Shown here piece by piece: positions 33,283 through 41,111 of a DNA stretch of 64,000 nt (the first letter of the stretch is position 1; every line of letters begins with the position of its first letter). The translations under genes and the position numbers were made by a program. The notes beneath the pieces are model-generated. The model was not told the DNA's origin, did no database searches, and saw nothing but the letters and a program-made list of their open reading frames with translations. The DNA is from Bradyrhizobium elkanii USDA 76 (GTDB lineage Bacteria > Pseudomonadota > Alphaproteobacteria > Rhizobiales > Xanthobacteraceae), in contig NZ_CP066356.1 in NCBI RefSeq assembly GCF_023278185.1, positions 6,812,001-6,876,000 of the forward strand, read 5' to 3'.

Positions 33283-34404
33283 TCAGCCGTGCGCGCGCTG
33301 CGCCTCGAGGCCGCGGCTGTAGCGCGACATCGCAAAGCAGAACACGAAGTAGATCACGCCGACGAACACATAGACCTCGACGCTGAAGGCCTGCCAGGCC
33401 GGATCGACGATCGCGGTCTTGGCGGTGGTCAAGAGATCGAAGATGCCGATGATCAGCACCAGGCTGGTGTCCTTGAAGAAGGCGATGAAGGTGTTGACCA
33501 GCGGCGGGATGACGTGGCGGATCGCCTGCGGCAGCACGATCAGCGCGTTCTTCTCCCAGTAGGACAGCCCGAGCGCGTCGGCGGCCTCATATTGTCCGCG
33601 CGGCACCGCCTGCAGACCGCCGCGCACCACTTCCGCAAGATAGGCGCCGGCATAGAGGATGAAGGCGATCTGGGCGCGCAGCAATTTGTCGATGTTGACG
33701 CCGTCCGGCATGAACAGCGGGAACATGACGCTCGCCATGAACAACAGGCTGATCAGCGGCACGCCGCGGATCAGTTCGACATAGAGCACGCAGAGCGAGC
33801 GGATCGCCGGCAATTTCGAGCGGCGGCCGAGCGCCACCAAAATTCCGAGCGGGAAGCCAAACGCCAATCCGAAGGTCGCGAGGATCAGCGTCACCGGCAG
33901 CCCGCCCCAGCGGTCCTGCGTGACAAAGGACATGCCGAGAAAGCCGCCCCACATCAGGCATCCGATCGCGATCAAGGAAGCGGCCCACAGCAGGAACAGC
34001 TCCTTGCGCCAGAAGCTGCGGCGGCTCGACACCACGAACAGCGCGATAAAGATCACGACCGCGAGCGCCGGCCGCCACTGTTCGCTGAACGGATAGGTGC
34101 CGAACAGGATGAAGCGGTACTTCTCGGGGATCACCGCCCAGCAGGCGCCGACGCCGCGCAGCGCGCGGCAGGCGCTGGTGTCGTTGCCTGAGACGATCCA
34201 AATCGCGTTGGCGATGCCCCATTGCCAGAGGCCGATGCAGGCCTTGGCGAGCACGAACAGCAGCAGCAGCGTCATGATGCTCGACGTCACGGACGCGAAC
34301 AGGTTGGCGCGCAGCCAGGCCACGATCTGGCCGCCGAGCGTGCGCTGCGCGCGGCGCCGGCCGATCGGCAGCGGATCCTGCGGGAGATGTGCGACCGAGC
34401 TCAT
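33283..34404 (-). CDS. aapM: General L-amino acid ABC transporter permease AapM-like
   Basis: This 373-residue inner-membrane permease of the polar amino acid type has an N-terminal extension with extra spans, a periplasmic loop with cysteines (SACRALRGVGACWAVIPEKYRF) as in AapM, and the conserved coupling loop EVVRGGLQAVPRGQYEAADALGLS. It starts 1 bp after the aapQ-like stop. The usual ATPase AapP does not follow it here. It should pair with the AapQ-like protein and the binding protein at 38073-39083. Confidence 0.87.
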   Translation of the reverse strand: MSSVAHLPQDPLPIGRRRAQRTLGGQIVAWLRANLFASVTSSIMTLLLLFVLAKACIGLWQWGIANAIWIVSGNDTSACRALRGVGACWAVIPEKYRFILFGTYPFSEQWRPALAVVIFIALFVVSSRRSFWRKELFLLWAASLIAIGCLMWGGFLGMSFVTQDRWGGLPVTLILATFGLAFGFPLGILVALGRRSKLPAIRSLCVLYVELIRGVPLISLLFMASVMFPLFMPDGVNIDKLLRAQIAFILYAGAYLAEVVRGGLQAVPRGQYEAADALGLSYWEKNALIVLPQAIRHVIPPLVNTFIAFFKDTSLVLIIGIFDLLTTAKTAIVDPAWQAFSVEVYVFVGVIYFVFCFAMSRYSRGLEAQRAHG

Positions 34405-34405
34405 G

Positions 34406-35593
34406 TCAGCGCTCCACCAGCGCGATCCGCGCATTGTACCAGTTCATGAACAGGCTGATGCCGAGGCTGATGGTGAGGAACACCATCATGATCAGCGCGA
34501 TCGACTCGATCGCCTGCCCGGTCTGGTTCAGCGTGGTGTTGGCGATCGAGACGATGTCCTGGTAGCCGACCGCGACCGCGAGCGAGGAATTCTTGGTCAG
34601 GTTCAGATACTGGCTGGTCATCGGCGGGATGATGACGCGCAGCGCCTGCGGCAGCACGATGTGCTGCAGCACGAAGCTGCGCTTCAGTCCGAGCGCCTTG
34701 GCAGCGTCCGACTGGCCGCGCGGCACCGCCTGGATGCCGCTGCGCACGATCTCGGCGATGAACGCCGACGTATACGTGACGAGCGCGATCAGCAGCGCGA
34801 AGTATTCCGGCGCCAGGGTCAGCCCGCCGACGAAATTGAATCCGCGCAGTTCGGGCAGCATGACACTCCAGCTCGCACCCAGAAGCCACGACACCAGCGC
34901 CGGCAGCGCGATGATGAGGCCGAGCGCGTAGGGCCAGGCCGGCCGCGCCTTGCCATCGAGCATCTGCTGCGCGATCAGGCGGCGCCTGACGATGATGAAG
35001 ACGATCACGCCGACGACCAGCGCAACGAGCGTCCAGCCATTGGCCTCATGCAGCGGCACCGACGGCAGCACCAGGCCGCGGTTGGACAGATAGACTCCGT
35101 CGACCGGCTTCCAGGCCTGGCGCGCGGCCGGCAGACCCTGCATCAGCACGTACCAGAACAACAGCTGCAGCAGCAGCGGCAGGTCGCGCAGCACCTCGAC
35201 ATAGACGGCGGCGAGCCGTGCCAGCAGCCAGTTCGACGACAGCCGCGCGATGCCGACCAGCGTGCCGATCACGGTCGCCAGCACGATGCCGATGACCGCG
35301 ACGCGCAGCGTGTTGACGACGCCGACGATGAAGGCGCGCAGATAAGTGTTCTTCGGCGTGTAGTCGATCCAGCTGTCGGCGATCGGCATGCCGGCTTCAC
35401 GGCCGAGGAAGGCAAAGCCGGTCGAGATGCGCCGCACCGAGAGGTTATGGACCGCGTTCGACCACAGCCAGGCGACGACGGCGACCGCGATGGCGACCAC
35501 CAGTATCTGCCAGAACAGGCCCGCGACGCGGGGATCGCTGAGCGAAAGCCGCCAGGGCCGGGCGGGAGGGCGTTTCGGCGTCGATGTCGTCAC
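34406..35593 (-). CDS. aapQ: General L-amino acid ABC transporter permease AapQ-like
   Basis: This 395-residue permease has AapQ features: a first span around residues 29-45, the segment FGLAFLGREAG-like ISTGFAFLGREAGMPI, a long insert before the last core spans, and the coupling loop EIVRSGIQAVPRGQSDAAKALGLK. It forms the membrane channel with the next gene. It is divergent from the RpiR regulator gene, with about 150 bp holding a dispersed repeat and the operator. No ATPase gene accompanies the pair, so energy supply must come from elsewhere in the genome. Confidence 0.87.
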   Translation of the reverse strand: MTTSTPKRPPARPWRLSLSDPRVAGLFWQILVVAIAVAVVAWLWSNAVHNLSVRRISTGFAFLGREAGMPIADSWIDYTPKNTYLRAFIVGVVNTLRVAVIGIVLATVIGTLVGIARLSSNWLLARLAAVYVEVLRDLPLLLQLLFWYVLMQGLPAARQAWKPVDGVYLSNRGLVLPSVPLHEANGWTLVALVVGVIVFIIVRRRLIAQQMLDGKARPAWPYALGLIIALPALVSWLLGASWSVMLPELRGFNFVGGLTLAPEYFALLIALVTYTSAFIAEIVRSGIQAVPRGQSDAAKALGLKRSFVLQHIVLPQALRVIIPPMTSQYLNLTKNSSLAVAVGYQDIVSIANTTLNQTGQAIESIALIMMVFLTISLGISLFMNWYNARIALVER

Positions 35594-35635
35594 AGCACAA
35601 GGACCCCAGTGAGAAGCGATCTTCTGCCATGCGCA

Positions 35636-35686
35636 AGAGCGTTTTCGAGCGAAGCCGACACCGGTTGGCGTGAAGAAAACGCGTCA
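35636..35686. repeat. Dispersed palindromic repeat, copy B
   Basis: It reads GCGTTTTCGAGCGAAG, then ACCGGTT, then GAAGAAAACGCGTCA, and closely matches the inverted copy at 492-544. The ends GCGTTTTC and GAAAACGC are perfect complements. It lies between aapQ and the RpiR operator. Confidence 0.7.
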
Positions 35687-35706
35687 GCCTCAAATCCTGC
35701 GCGCGT

Positions 35707-35743
35707 CATATGTTGCACCAAATCAATATTTGTGCAACATATG
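35707..35743. promoter_or_regulatory. Candidate RpiR operator
   Basis: Perfect 12-bp arms CATATGTTGCAC (35707-35718) and GTGCAACATATG (35732-35743) flank a 13-bp AT-rich spacer. The site ends 4 bp before the RpiR-family start codon and lies 113 bp upstream of aapQ, so the regulator could control itself, the aminotransferase and the permeases together. Confidence 0.78.
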
Positions 35744-35747
35744 TTTC

Positions 35748-36623
35748 ATGGCCCAGGCCCAGCCGAAACCATCGCCCCTCAACGAATTGTGCAGCGCACT
35801 GCCGTCGCTGCCGATGCGCTTGCAGGAGGTCGGCCGGTTCGTCGCCGCCAATGACTATGACGCCACCACCCGCTCGATGCGCGAGCTCGCCTCCGTCGCC
35901 GGCGCCGATCCTGCCTCATTCACCCGTCTTGCCAAGGCACTCGGCTATTCCGGCTGGGACGAATTGCGCGCCGCGCTCACCGAGGCGCGCCGGCCGGCAC
36001 AGGGCTCGCCGTTCTCCGGCCGCGCCAGGAGCCGCCGCGCCGGGCCGAATGCCGATGTCAAACTGGTGCACGACAAATTGGAGGCCGAGGCCGCGGGCCT
36101 TGCGCGGATTTCAGCGAGCGCGATCGCGGAAGCCGCGCGTGCGCTGCACTCGGCTGACCGGATCTGGATATCGGGGTTTCGCAGCTGCCGCAGCGTCGCG
36201 GAACTCTTGACCTATCAGCTTCGCCTGTTCCGCCCCGATGCCGTGCAATTGGTCGGCGGCTCCGGCCCGTTCGATCTCGACCACGGCGCCTTCCGCTCGG
36301 GCGACGCCGTGGTCGTGATCGGCTTTGCGCCCTACACTCTGGTCAGCGTCGAGACGGCGCGCGCCGCGCATCAGGCGCGTGCTGCGCTGATCGCGATCGC
36401 CGACACCATCAGCGCGCCGATGGCCGAGGGCGCCGATCATCTGCTGCTGTTCGAGGCCGCCTCTTCCCCCGGCTTCTTCCCGAGCCTCACCGGCGCGATC
36501 GCGGTGGCGCAGTCGCTTGCCGCCGTCGCCTTCACGCTGGGCGGCGCCGGGGCAAAGCGCAAGCTGGAGGAGACCGAGGGCCGGCTTGCCGAGATGTCGC
36601 AATATTTTGTCGAGAAAGGATGA
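35748..36623 (+). CDS. MurR/RpiR-family transcriptional regulator
   Basis: This 291-residue regulator starts at the ATG at 35748, just after the palindromic operator. It has an RpiR helix-turn-helix (YDATTRSMRELASVAGADPASFTRLAKALGYSGWDELR region) and a C-terminal SIS domain from about residue 120 (IWISGFRSCRSVAELLTYQL, then GDAVVVIGFAPYT). SIS domains usually bind sugar phosphates, but similar regulators also stand beside amino acid genes. It overlaps the aminotransferase start by 4 bp, so the two are co-expressed. Confidence 0.9.
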   Translation: MAQAQPKPSPLNELCSALPSLPMRLQEVGRFVAANDYDATTRSMRELASVAGADPASFTRLAKALGYSGWDELRAALTEARRPAQGSPFSGRARSRRAGPNADVKLVHDKLEAEAAGLARISASAIAEAARALHSADRIWISGFRSCRSVAELLTYQLRLFRPDAVQLVGGSGPFDLDHGAFRSGDAVVVIGFAPYTLVSVETARAAHQARAALIAIADTISAPMAEGADHLLLFEAASSPGFFPSLTGAIAVAQSLAAVAFTLGGAGAKRKLEETEGRLAEMSQYFVEKG

Positions 36624-37984
36624 GTGTCATGGCCGCCAACAAGAGCCGCGTGATGCATCGCAGCCTGCGCGAGACCCCGCCGAAGGCGGTTGGCGGCGAC
36701 GGCGTCTGGCTGATCGCGGAGGATGGCCACCGCATTCTGGACTCCTCCGGTGGCGCCGCGGTGTCGTGCCTCGGCCATCAGCATCCGCGGATCCTTGCCG
36801 CGATCGGCAAGCAGGCCTCGAAGATCGCCTATGCGCATACCGGCTTCTTCTCCTCCGAGCCTGCGGAAGAGCTCGCCGAGCGGCTGGTCGGCCACGAGCC
36901 CGGCGGCCTCGGCTATGTCTATTTCGTCAGCGGCGGGTCGGAGGCGATCGAGGCGTCGATCAAGCTGGCGCGACAATATTTCATCGAGCGCGGCGAGCCG
37001 AAGCGCGCGCGCTTCATCGCACGCCGCCAGAGCTATCACGGCAACACGCTCGGCGCGCTGTCGGCCGGCGGCAATGCCTGGCGCCGCGCGCCCTACGCGC
37101 CGTTGCTGTCGCCCTCGTTCAGCCATGTCACGCCAGCCTTCGCCTATCACGAGAAGCGCGACGATGAATCGGAGGCGGCGTTCGTGGCGCGCCTTGCCGC
37201 CGAGCTCGAGGCCGAATTCCAGCGGCTCGGCCCCGATACGGTCGCGGCGTTCATCGCCGAGCCCGTGGTCGGCGCCACCGCCGGCTGCGTGCCTGCGCCG
37301 GAGGGTTACTTCAAGGCGGTGCGCGAGATCTGCAACCGCCACGGCGCGCTCCTGATCCTCGACGAGGTGATGTGCGGCATGGGCCGCACCGGCACGCTGC
37401 ACGCCTGGGAGCAGGAAGGCATCTCGCCCGACATCCAGGCGGTCGCCAAGGGCCTCGGCGGCGGCTATCAGCCGATCGGCGCGATGCTGGCCAGCGGCAC
37501 GATCGTCGACACGGTGCGCAATGGCTCCGGCGCGTTCCAGCACGGCCACACTTATCTCGCGCATCCGCTCGCCTGCGCTGCCGCGCTCGAGGTGCAGAAG
37601 GTGATCAGCGAGGAGAAGCTGCTCGACCAGGTCAAGGAGCGCGGCCGTCAGCTCGAGCAGCGGCTGACCGAACGGTTCGGCAATCACCGCCATGTCGGCG
37701 ACATCAGGGGCCGCGGCCTGTTTTGGGGTATCGAGCTGGTCGCCGACCGTGCCACGCGGCAGCCATTCGATCCCAGGCTGAAGCTGCATCAGCGGATCAA
37801 GTCCGCGGCCTTCGCCGGCGGGCTCGGCTGCTATCCGTCGGGCGGCACCGCCGACGGCCAGCGCGGCGATCACGTGCTGCTCGCCCCGCCCTATATCGCG
37901 ACATCGGGCGACATCGACATGATCGTCGAAAGACTAGGCGCTGCGGTCGACAGCGCGCTGAAGGATGTTGGTCACGGAGCATGA
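36620..37984 (+). CDS. Class III PLP-dependent aminotransferase
   Basis: This 454-residue omega-type aminotransferase moves an amino group between an amine or amino acid and a keto acid. It shows the substrate end motif GGAAVSCLGHQHP, the PLP phosphate site SGGSEAIEASIKLAR, LLILDEVMCGMGRTG with the PLP aspartate, and the lysine in AVAKGLGGGYQPIG. It overlaps the RpiR gene and precedes an amino acid binding protein, so it probably processes what the transporter imports. Its stop codon lies inside the left arm of a palindromic repeat. Confidence 0.9.
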   Translation: MSVMAANKSRVMHRSLRETPPKAVGGDGVWLIAEDGHRILDSSGGAAVSCLGHQHPRILAAIGKQASKIAYAHTGFFSSEPAEELAERLVGHEPGGLGYVYFVSGGSEAIEASIKLARQYFIERGEPKRARFIARRQSYHGNTLGALSAGGNAWRRAPYAPLLSPSFSHVTPAFAYHEKRDDESEAAFVARLAAELEAEFQRLGPDTVAAFIAEPVVGATAGCVPAPEGYFKAVREICNRHGALLILDEVMCGMGRTGTLHAWEQEGISPDIQAVAKGLGGGYQPIGAMLASGTIVDTVRNGSGAFQHGHTYLAHPLACAAALEVQKVISEEKLLDQVKERGRQLEQRLTERFGNHRHVGDIRGRGLFWGIELVADRATRQPFDPRLKLHQRIKSAAFAGGLGCYPSGGTADGQRGDHVLLAPPYIATSGDIDMIVERLGAAVDSALKDVGHGA

Positions 37985-38047
37985 TCCGGAAAAGTAGGCA
38001 CCGGTTTCCCGCGACAGACGCGAAGCGTTTTGCGCAGGGATCATGTT
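37978..38047. repeat. Palindromic repeat between aminotransferase and binding protein genes
   Basis: AGCATGATCC (37978-37987) pairs with GGATCATGTT (38038-38047) at 9 of 10 positions. The inside holds GGAAAAGT and CACCGGTTT, as in dispersed elements of related genomes. The stop codon of the aminotransferase is part of the left arm. It may act as a processing or attenuation site inside the operon. Confidence 0.6.
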
Positions 38048-38072
38048 CAAACATGAGGAGGAGGAGGAAAAC

Positions 38073-39083
38073 ATGCTGAGGGGTATCATTACTCTAACCG
38101 TTCTCGCCGCAGGCATTGCGGGCGCAAGCGCGGCGACGCTCGACACCGTCAAGCAGCGCGGCACGCTGGTGTGCGGCGTCTCGACCGGCTTTGCCGGTTT
38201 CTCGGCGCCGGACTCGCAAGGCAACTTCAAGGGCCTCGACGTCGACTATTGCCGCGCGCTTGCCGCCGGCGTGCTCGGCGATCCCGCCAAGGTGCGCTAC
38301 GTCGCGCTGACCGCGCAGAACCGCTTCACCGCGCTGCAGTCGGGCGAGATCGACGTGCTCTACCGCAACTCGACGCAGACCTTTCTGCGCGGCACCACGC
38401 TTGGGCTGCGGCAGGGACCGGTCAATTTCTACGACGGTCAGGGCTTTGTCGTGAAGAAGGACCTCGGCGTCAAGGAGCTGAAGGACCTCAAGGGCGCCAC
38501 GGTGTGCGTCGCCCAGGGCACCACGCATGAAGTGACGCTCGGCGACTACGGCCGCGCCAACGGCATCGACTGGAAGCCGCTGGTGTTCGACCGCGTCGAC
38601 ACCATGTACCAGACCTTCTTCGGCGGCCGCTGCGATGCCATGACCCAGGATGCTTCCGCGCTCGCCGGCGCGGTCGCGACCGCAGCCCCAAAGGCGGATG
38701 ATTATGTCGTGCTGCCGCAGACCATCAGCAAGGAGCCGCTCGGCCCGTTCACCCGCAACGGCGATGAAGTGTGGAGCGACATCATCACCTGGCTGCATTA
38801 CGGCCTGATCGAGGCCGAAGAGCTCGGCGTCACCCAGGCCAATACCGACGAGATGGCGAAGTCGCAGGTCCCGGCGATCCAGCGCCTGCTCGGCGCGTCG
38901 GGCGATCTCGGTTCGCGCCTCGGCCTCGACAACAAATGGCTGGTCGCCGCGATCAAGGCCGGCGGCAATTACGGCGAGATCTTCGAGCGCAATGTCGGCA
39001 AGGCAAGTCCGCTGAAGCTCGAGCGCGGCCTCAACGCCACCTGGAGCAAGGGTGGGTTGATGTACGCGATTCCGTTCAAGTAA
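38073..39083 (+). CDS. aapJ: Amino acid ABC transporter substrate-binding protein AapJ-like
   Basis: This periplasmic binding protein of the general amino acid uptake type has 336 residues with a signal peptide (MLRGIITLTVLAAGIAGASA). The mature part, TLDTVKQRGTLVCGVSTGFAGFS, the segment AALTAQNRFTALQSGEIDVL-like VALTAQNRFTALQSGEIDVL, and GGRCDAMTQDASALA are typical of AapJ. A strong GAGGAGGAGGA site precedes the ATG. It lies after the aminotransferase, separated from its probable permeases by the regulator. Confidence 0.9.
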   Translation: MLRGIITLTVLAAGIAGASAATLDTVKQRGTLVCGVSTGFAGFSAPDSQGNFKGLDVDYCRALAAGVLGDPAKVRYVALTAQNRFTALQSGEIDVLYRNSTQTFLRGTTLGLRQGPVNFYDGQGFVVKKDLGVKELKDLKGATVCVAQGTTHEVTLGDYGRANGIDWKPLVFDRVDTMYQTFFGGRCDAMTQDASALAGAVATAAPKADDYVVLPQTISKEPLGPFTRNGDEVWSDIITWLHYGLIEAEELGVTQANTDEMAKSQVPAIQRLLGASGDLGSRLGLDNKWLVAAIKAGGNYGEIFERNVGKASPLKLERGLNATWSKGGLMYAIPFK

Positions 39084-39092
39084 CCGAAGTCA

Positions 39093-39230
39093 CCTCGCCC
39101 CGCCTGCGGGGAGCGGTCGGATTGCGAAGCAATCCGGGTAGGGGGAGTCTCCGCATACCCTCCTCTCACCTGTTACGACAATAGAGCCCCTCACCCCGAC
39201 CCTCTCCCCGCGAAAAGCGGGGAGAGGGAG
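39093..39230. repeat. Dispersed intergenic repeat with strong hairpins
   Basis: The best hairpin has a perfect 12-bp stem, CCCTCTCCCCGC at 39200-39211 with GCGGGGAGAGGG at 39217-39228, around a GAAAA loop. A smaller one, CCCCGC with GCGGGG, lies at 39098-39111. Modules shared with 7715-7862 appear in the opposite orientation. It sits between aapJ and the racemase-like gene and may end the former transcript. Confidence 0.7.
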
Positions 39231-39244
39231 AGCACGAAACATCC

Positions 39245-39880
39245 ATGCGCATCACCCTCATTCACGCCTTGAAGCACTCGATCGTGCCGATTGAAGCATC
39301 GTTCGCACGACATTGGCCGGACGCACGGCTGATGAACCTGCTCGACGACAGCCTGTCGGCCGATCTCGCGCACGACGGCAAGCTGACCGACCGCATGACC
39401 GAGCGCTTCCTCACCATGGGCCGCTATGCTGTCGGCACCGGCGCCAATGGCATTCTGTTCACCTGCTCGGCGTTCGGGCCGTGCATCGAGGCGGTGGCGC
39501 GCGAGCACGCGCCGATGCCGGTGCTGAAGCCGAACGAGGCGATGATCGAACAGGCGGTGGCGAAGGGCCAGCGGATCGGCCTGCTCTCGACCTTTCCGCC
39601 GACGCTGGTGTCGATGCCGCCGGAATTCCCGTCGCAGGTCACGTTGGTGCCGAAACTTGCCGAGGGGGCGCTGGCCGCGCTCGATCGCGGCGACCGCGCC
39701 GAGCATGACCGCATCGTGGTCGAGGCAGCCAGGGACTTGCGCGACTGCGACCTGATCGCGCTCGCGCAGTACAGCATGGCCCCGGCCGCCGAGCGCGTCG
39801 CCGAAGTCACTGGCCGCGAGGTGCTGACGACACCCGACAGCGCGGTCAAGAAGCTGAAGGCGATGCTGGGGATCAGCTAG
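39245..39880 (+). CDS. Asp/Glu racemase superfamily protein with one catalytic cysteine
   Basis: This 211-residue protein of the Asp/Glu racemase fold begins MRITLIHALKHSIVPIEASF. The first active-site cysteine is C74 in ILFTCSAFGPC. At the place of the second cysteine, usually in a CTHF-like motif, it has ALAQYSMAPAAERV with no cysteine. Such members may be decarboxylases or isomerases using one thiol, not true racemases. It follows the amino acid binding protein after a repeat, so it may take part in the same amino acid route. It is cytosolic. Confidence 0.83.
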   Translation: MRITLIHALKHSIVPIEASFARHWPDARLMNLLDDSLSADLAHDGKLTDRMTERFLTMGRYAVGTGANGILFTCSAFGPCIEAVAREHAPMPVLKPNEAMIEQAVAKGQRIGLLSTFPPTLVSMPPEFPSQVTLVPKLAEGALAALDRGDRAEHDRIVVEAARDLRDCDLIALAQYSMAPAAERVAEVTGREVLTTPDSAVKKLKAMLGIS

Positions 39881-40058
39881 GCGCGTCCATGATCGCCGGG
39901 TTCGGCGGTAGTGGCTTTTGGCCCGTAGCCGACAAACACGTCTATCGATAGTGTGCCGCGCGGCCTCGGCGGAGGCTCGTGTGACGTCACCTTCTGCCGT
40001 CACATAAGCTTTCCAGGCTGAGGCGGCCGACTTCCGGCCGAGACGAGGGCAACTCCCG

Positions 40059-41009
40059 ATGCGAAATACCCCTTTCCTTGCGATGGCCGCCATCGTTGCT
40101 TTCCTCGCACCTGCCGCCGCCCAACAGGCCCCGCCTGCGTCGTCGGCGAGCGCCTCCTCCGCGCAACTGACGCACAAGCTGAACGCCTATGTCGGGTGCA
40201 TCAACCGCCTCTCGGCGCGCTTGTATGAATCCCGCGAACGCTACTTTTCCTGGGCCGCCAAGAATGGTCCCACCGGCAAGGAGCGGATCATCTACGGAAC
40301 CTACACGATCTACGACACGTCCGACTGCAAGACGAGCGTCGCGGCTGCCAATGCAGCGGACCCGCACGACGCCGAGCTTGAAGCCGCCGCGAACGCGTAT
40401 GTTGCGGCCGTCACCACGCTTGAGCCGCTGTTGAAGGAGGCGGACGACTACTACACCCAGGAAAATTACAAGGACGACAAGATGGCCAAGGGCAAGGCGC
40501 TGCATCCGCGCCTGGTCGCGGCCTGGGATGCGTTTGCCGGCGCCGACAAGGCGCTGCGCGCCGGCGTCGAGGCCATCAATGACAAGCGCGCCGCCGAGCA
40601 CCTGGCCGCGATCGAGGCCAGCGAAGGCCGCAAGTCGCACTACTATGTCGAGGCCCTGATGATCCAGGCCAAACGCGTGCTTCGCGCGCAGCAGGCCGAC
40701 AAGCCCGACCTCAACGAGATAACCCAGGCGCTCAACGAGTATGAGGCCGCGGTGAAGGCAATGGACGAGGCCTCGGGCAAGGACGGCGACGCCAAGCTCG
40801 GCTCAATGTTCATCGGCAGCGCCAAATCATTCCTCACCACGGCAAAGCAGCTCATGCGCCGCGTTCGCGACAAGGTGCCTTACAGCTCCGGCGAGAAGAT
40901 GATGCTGAGCAACGCCGGAGCCGGCTGGATGGTGGAAGGATCGCCGGCACGGTTGATGCGCGACTACAATCAACTCGTCGACAGCTACAACCGCGGCGCC
41001 CGCATCTGA
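40059..41009 (+). CDS. DUF3829 (YiiG-like) exported protein
   Basis: This 316-residue protein has a signal peptide (MRNTPFLAMAAIVAFLAPAAAQ) and matches the DUF3829 family, whose E. coli member is the lipoprotein YiiG. The diagnostic stretch is EADDYYTQENYKDDKMAKG with ALHPRLVAAWDAF. It has no lipobox cysteine at the usual place, so it is probably soluble in the periplasm. The function of the family is unknown. It stands alone between the racemase-like gene and a convergent MFS gene. Confidence 0.82.
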   Translation: MRNTPFLAMAAIVAFLAPAAAQQAPPASSASASSAQLTHKLNAYVGCINRLSARLYESRERYFSWAAKNGPTGKERIIYGTYTIYDTSDCKTSVAAANAADPHDAELEAAANAYVAAVTTLEPLLKEADDYYTQENYKDDKMAKGKALHPRLVAAWDAFAGADKALRAGVEAINDKRAAEHLAAIEASEGRKSHYYVEALMIQAKRVLRAQQADKPDLNEITQALNEYEAAVKAMDEASGKDGDAKLGSMFIGSAKSFLTTAKQLMRRVRDKVPYSSGEKMMLSNAGAGWMVEGSPARLMRDYNQLVDSYNRGARI

Positions 41010-41111
41010 ATGACCGGGCCCGACAGTGCGGTGCTGCCAGCGGAAGCGTAATCCACCGCGACACAGGAACCGCGGCGGATGACGCCTTGCGGCTCATCCG
41101 CCGTGCCGCGC

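Noticed and set aside
7715..39230. Hairpin-rich intergenic repeats considered as CRISPR or small RNA genes
   Set aside because: There are no regularly spaced identical repeats with unique spacers and no cas genes. The elements recur singly and inverted, as dispersed palindromic repeats do.
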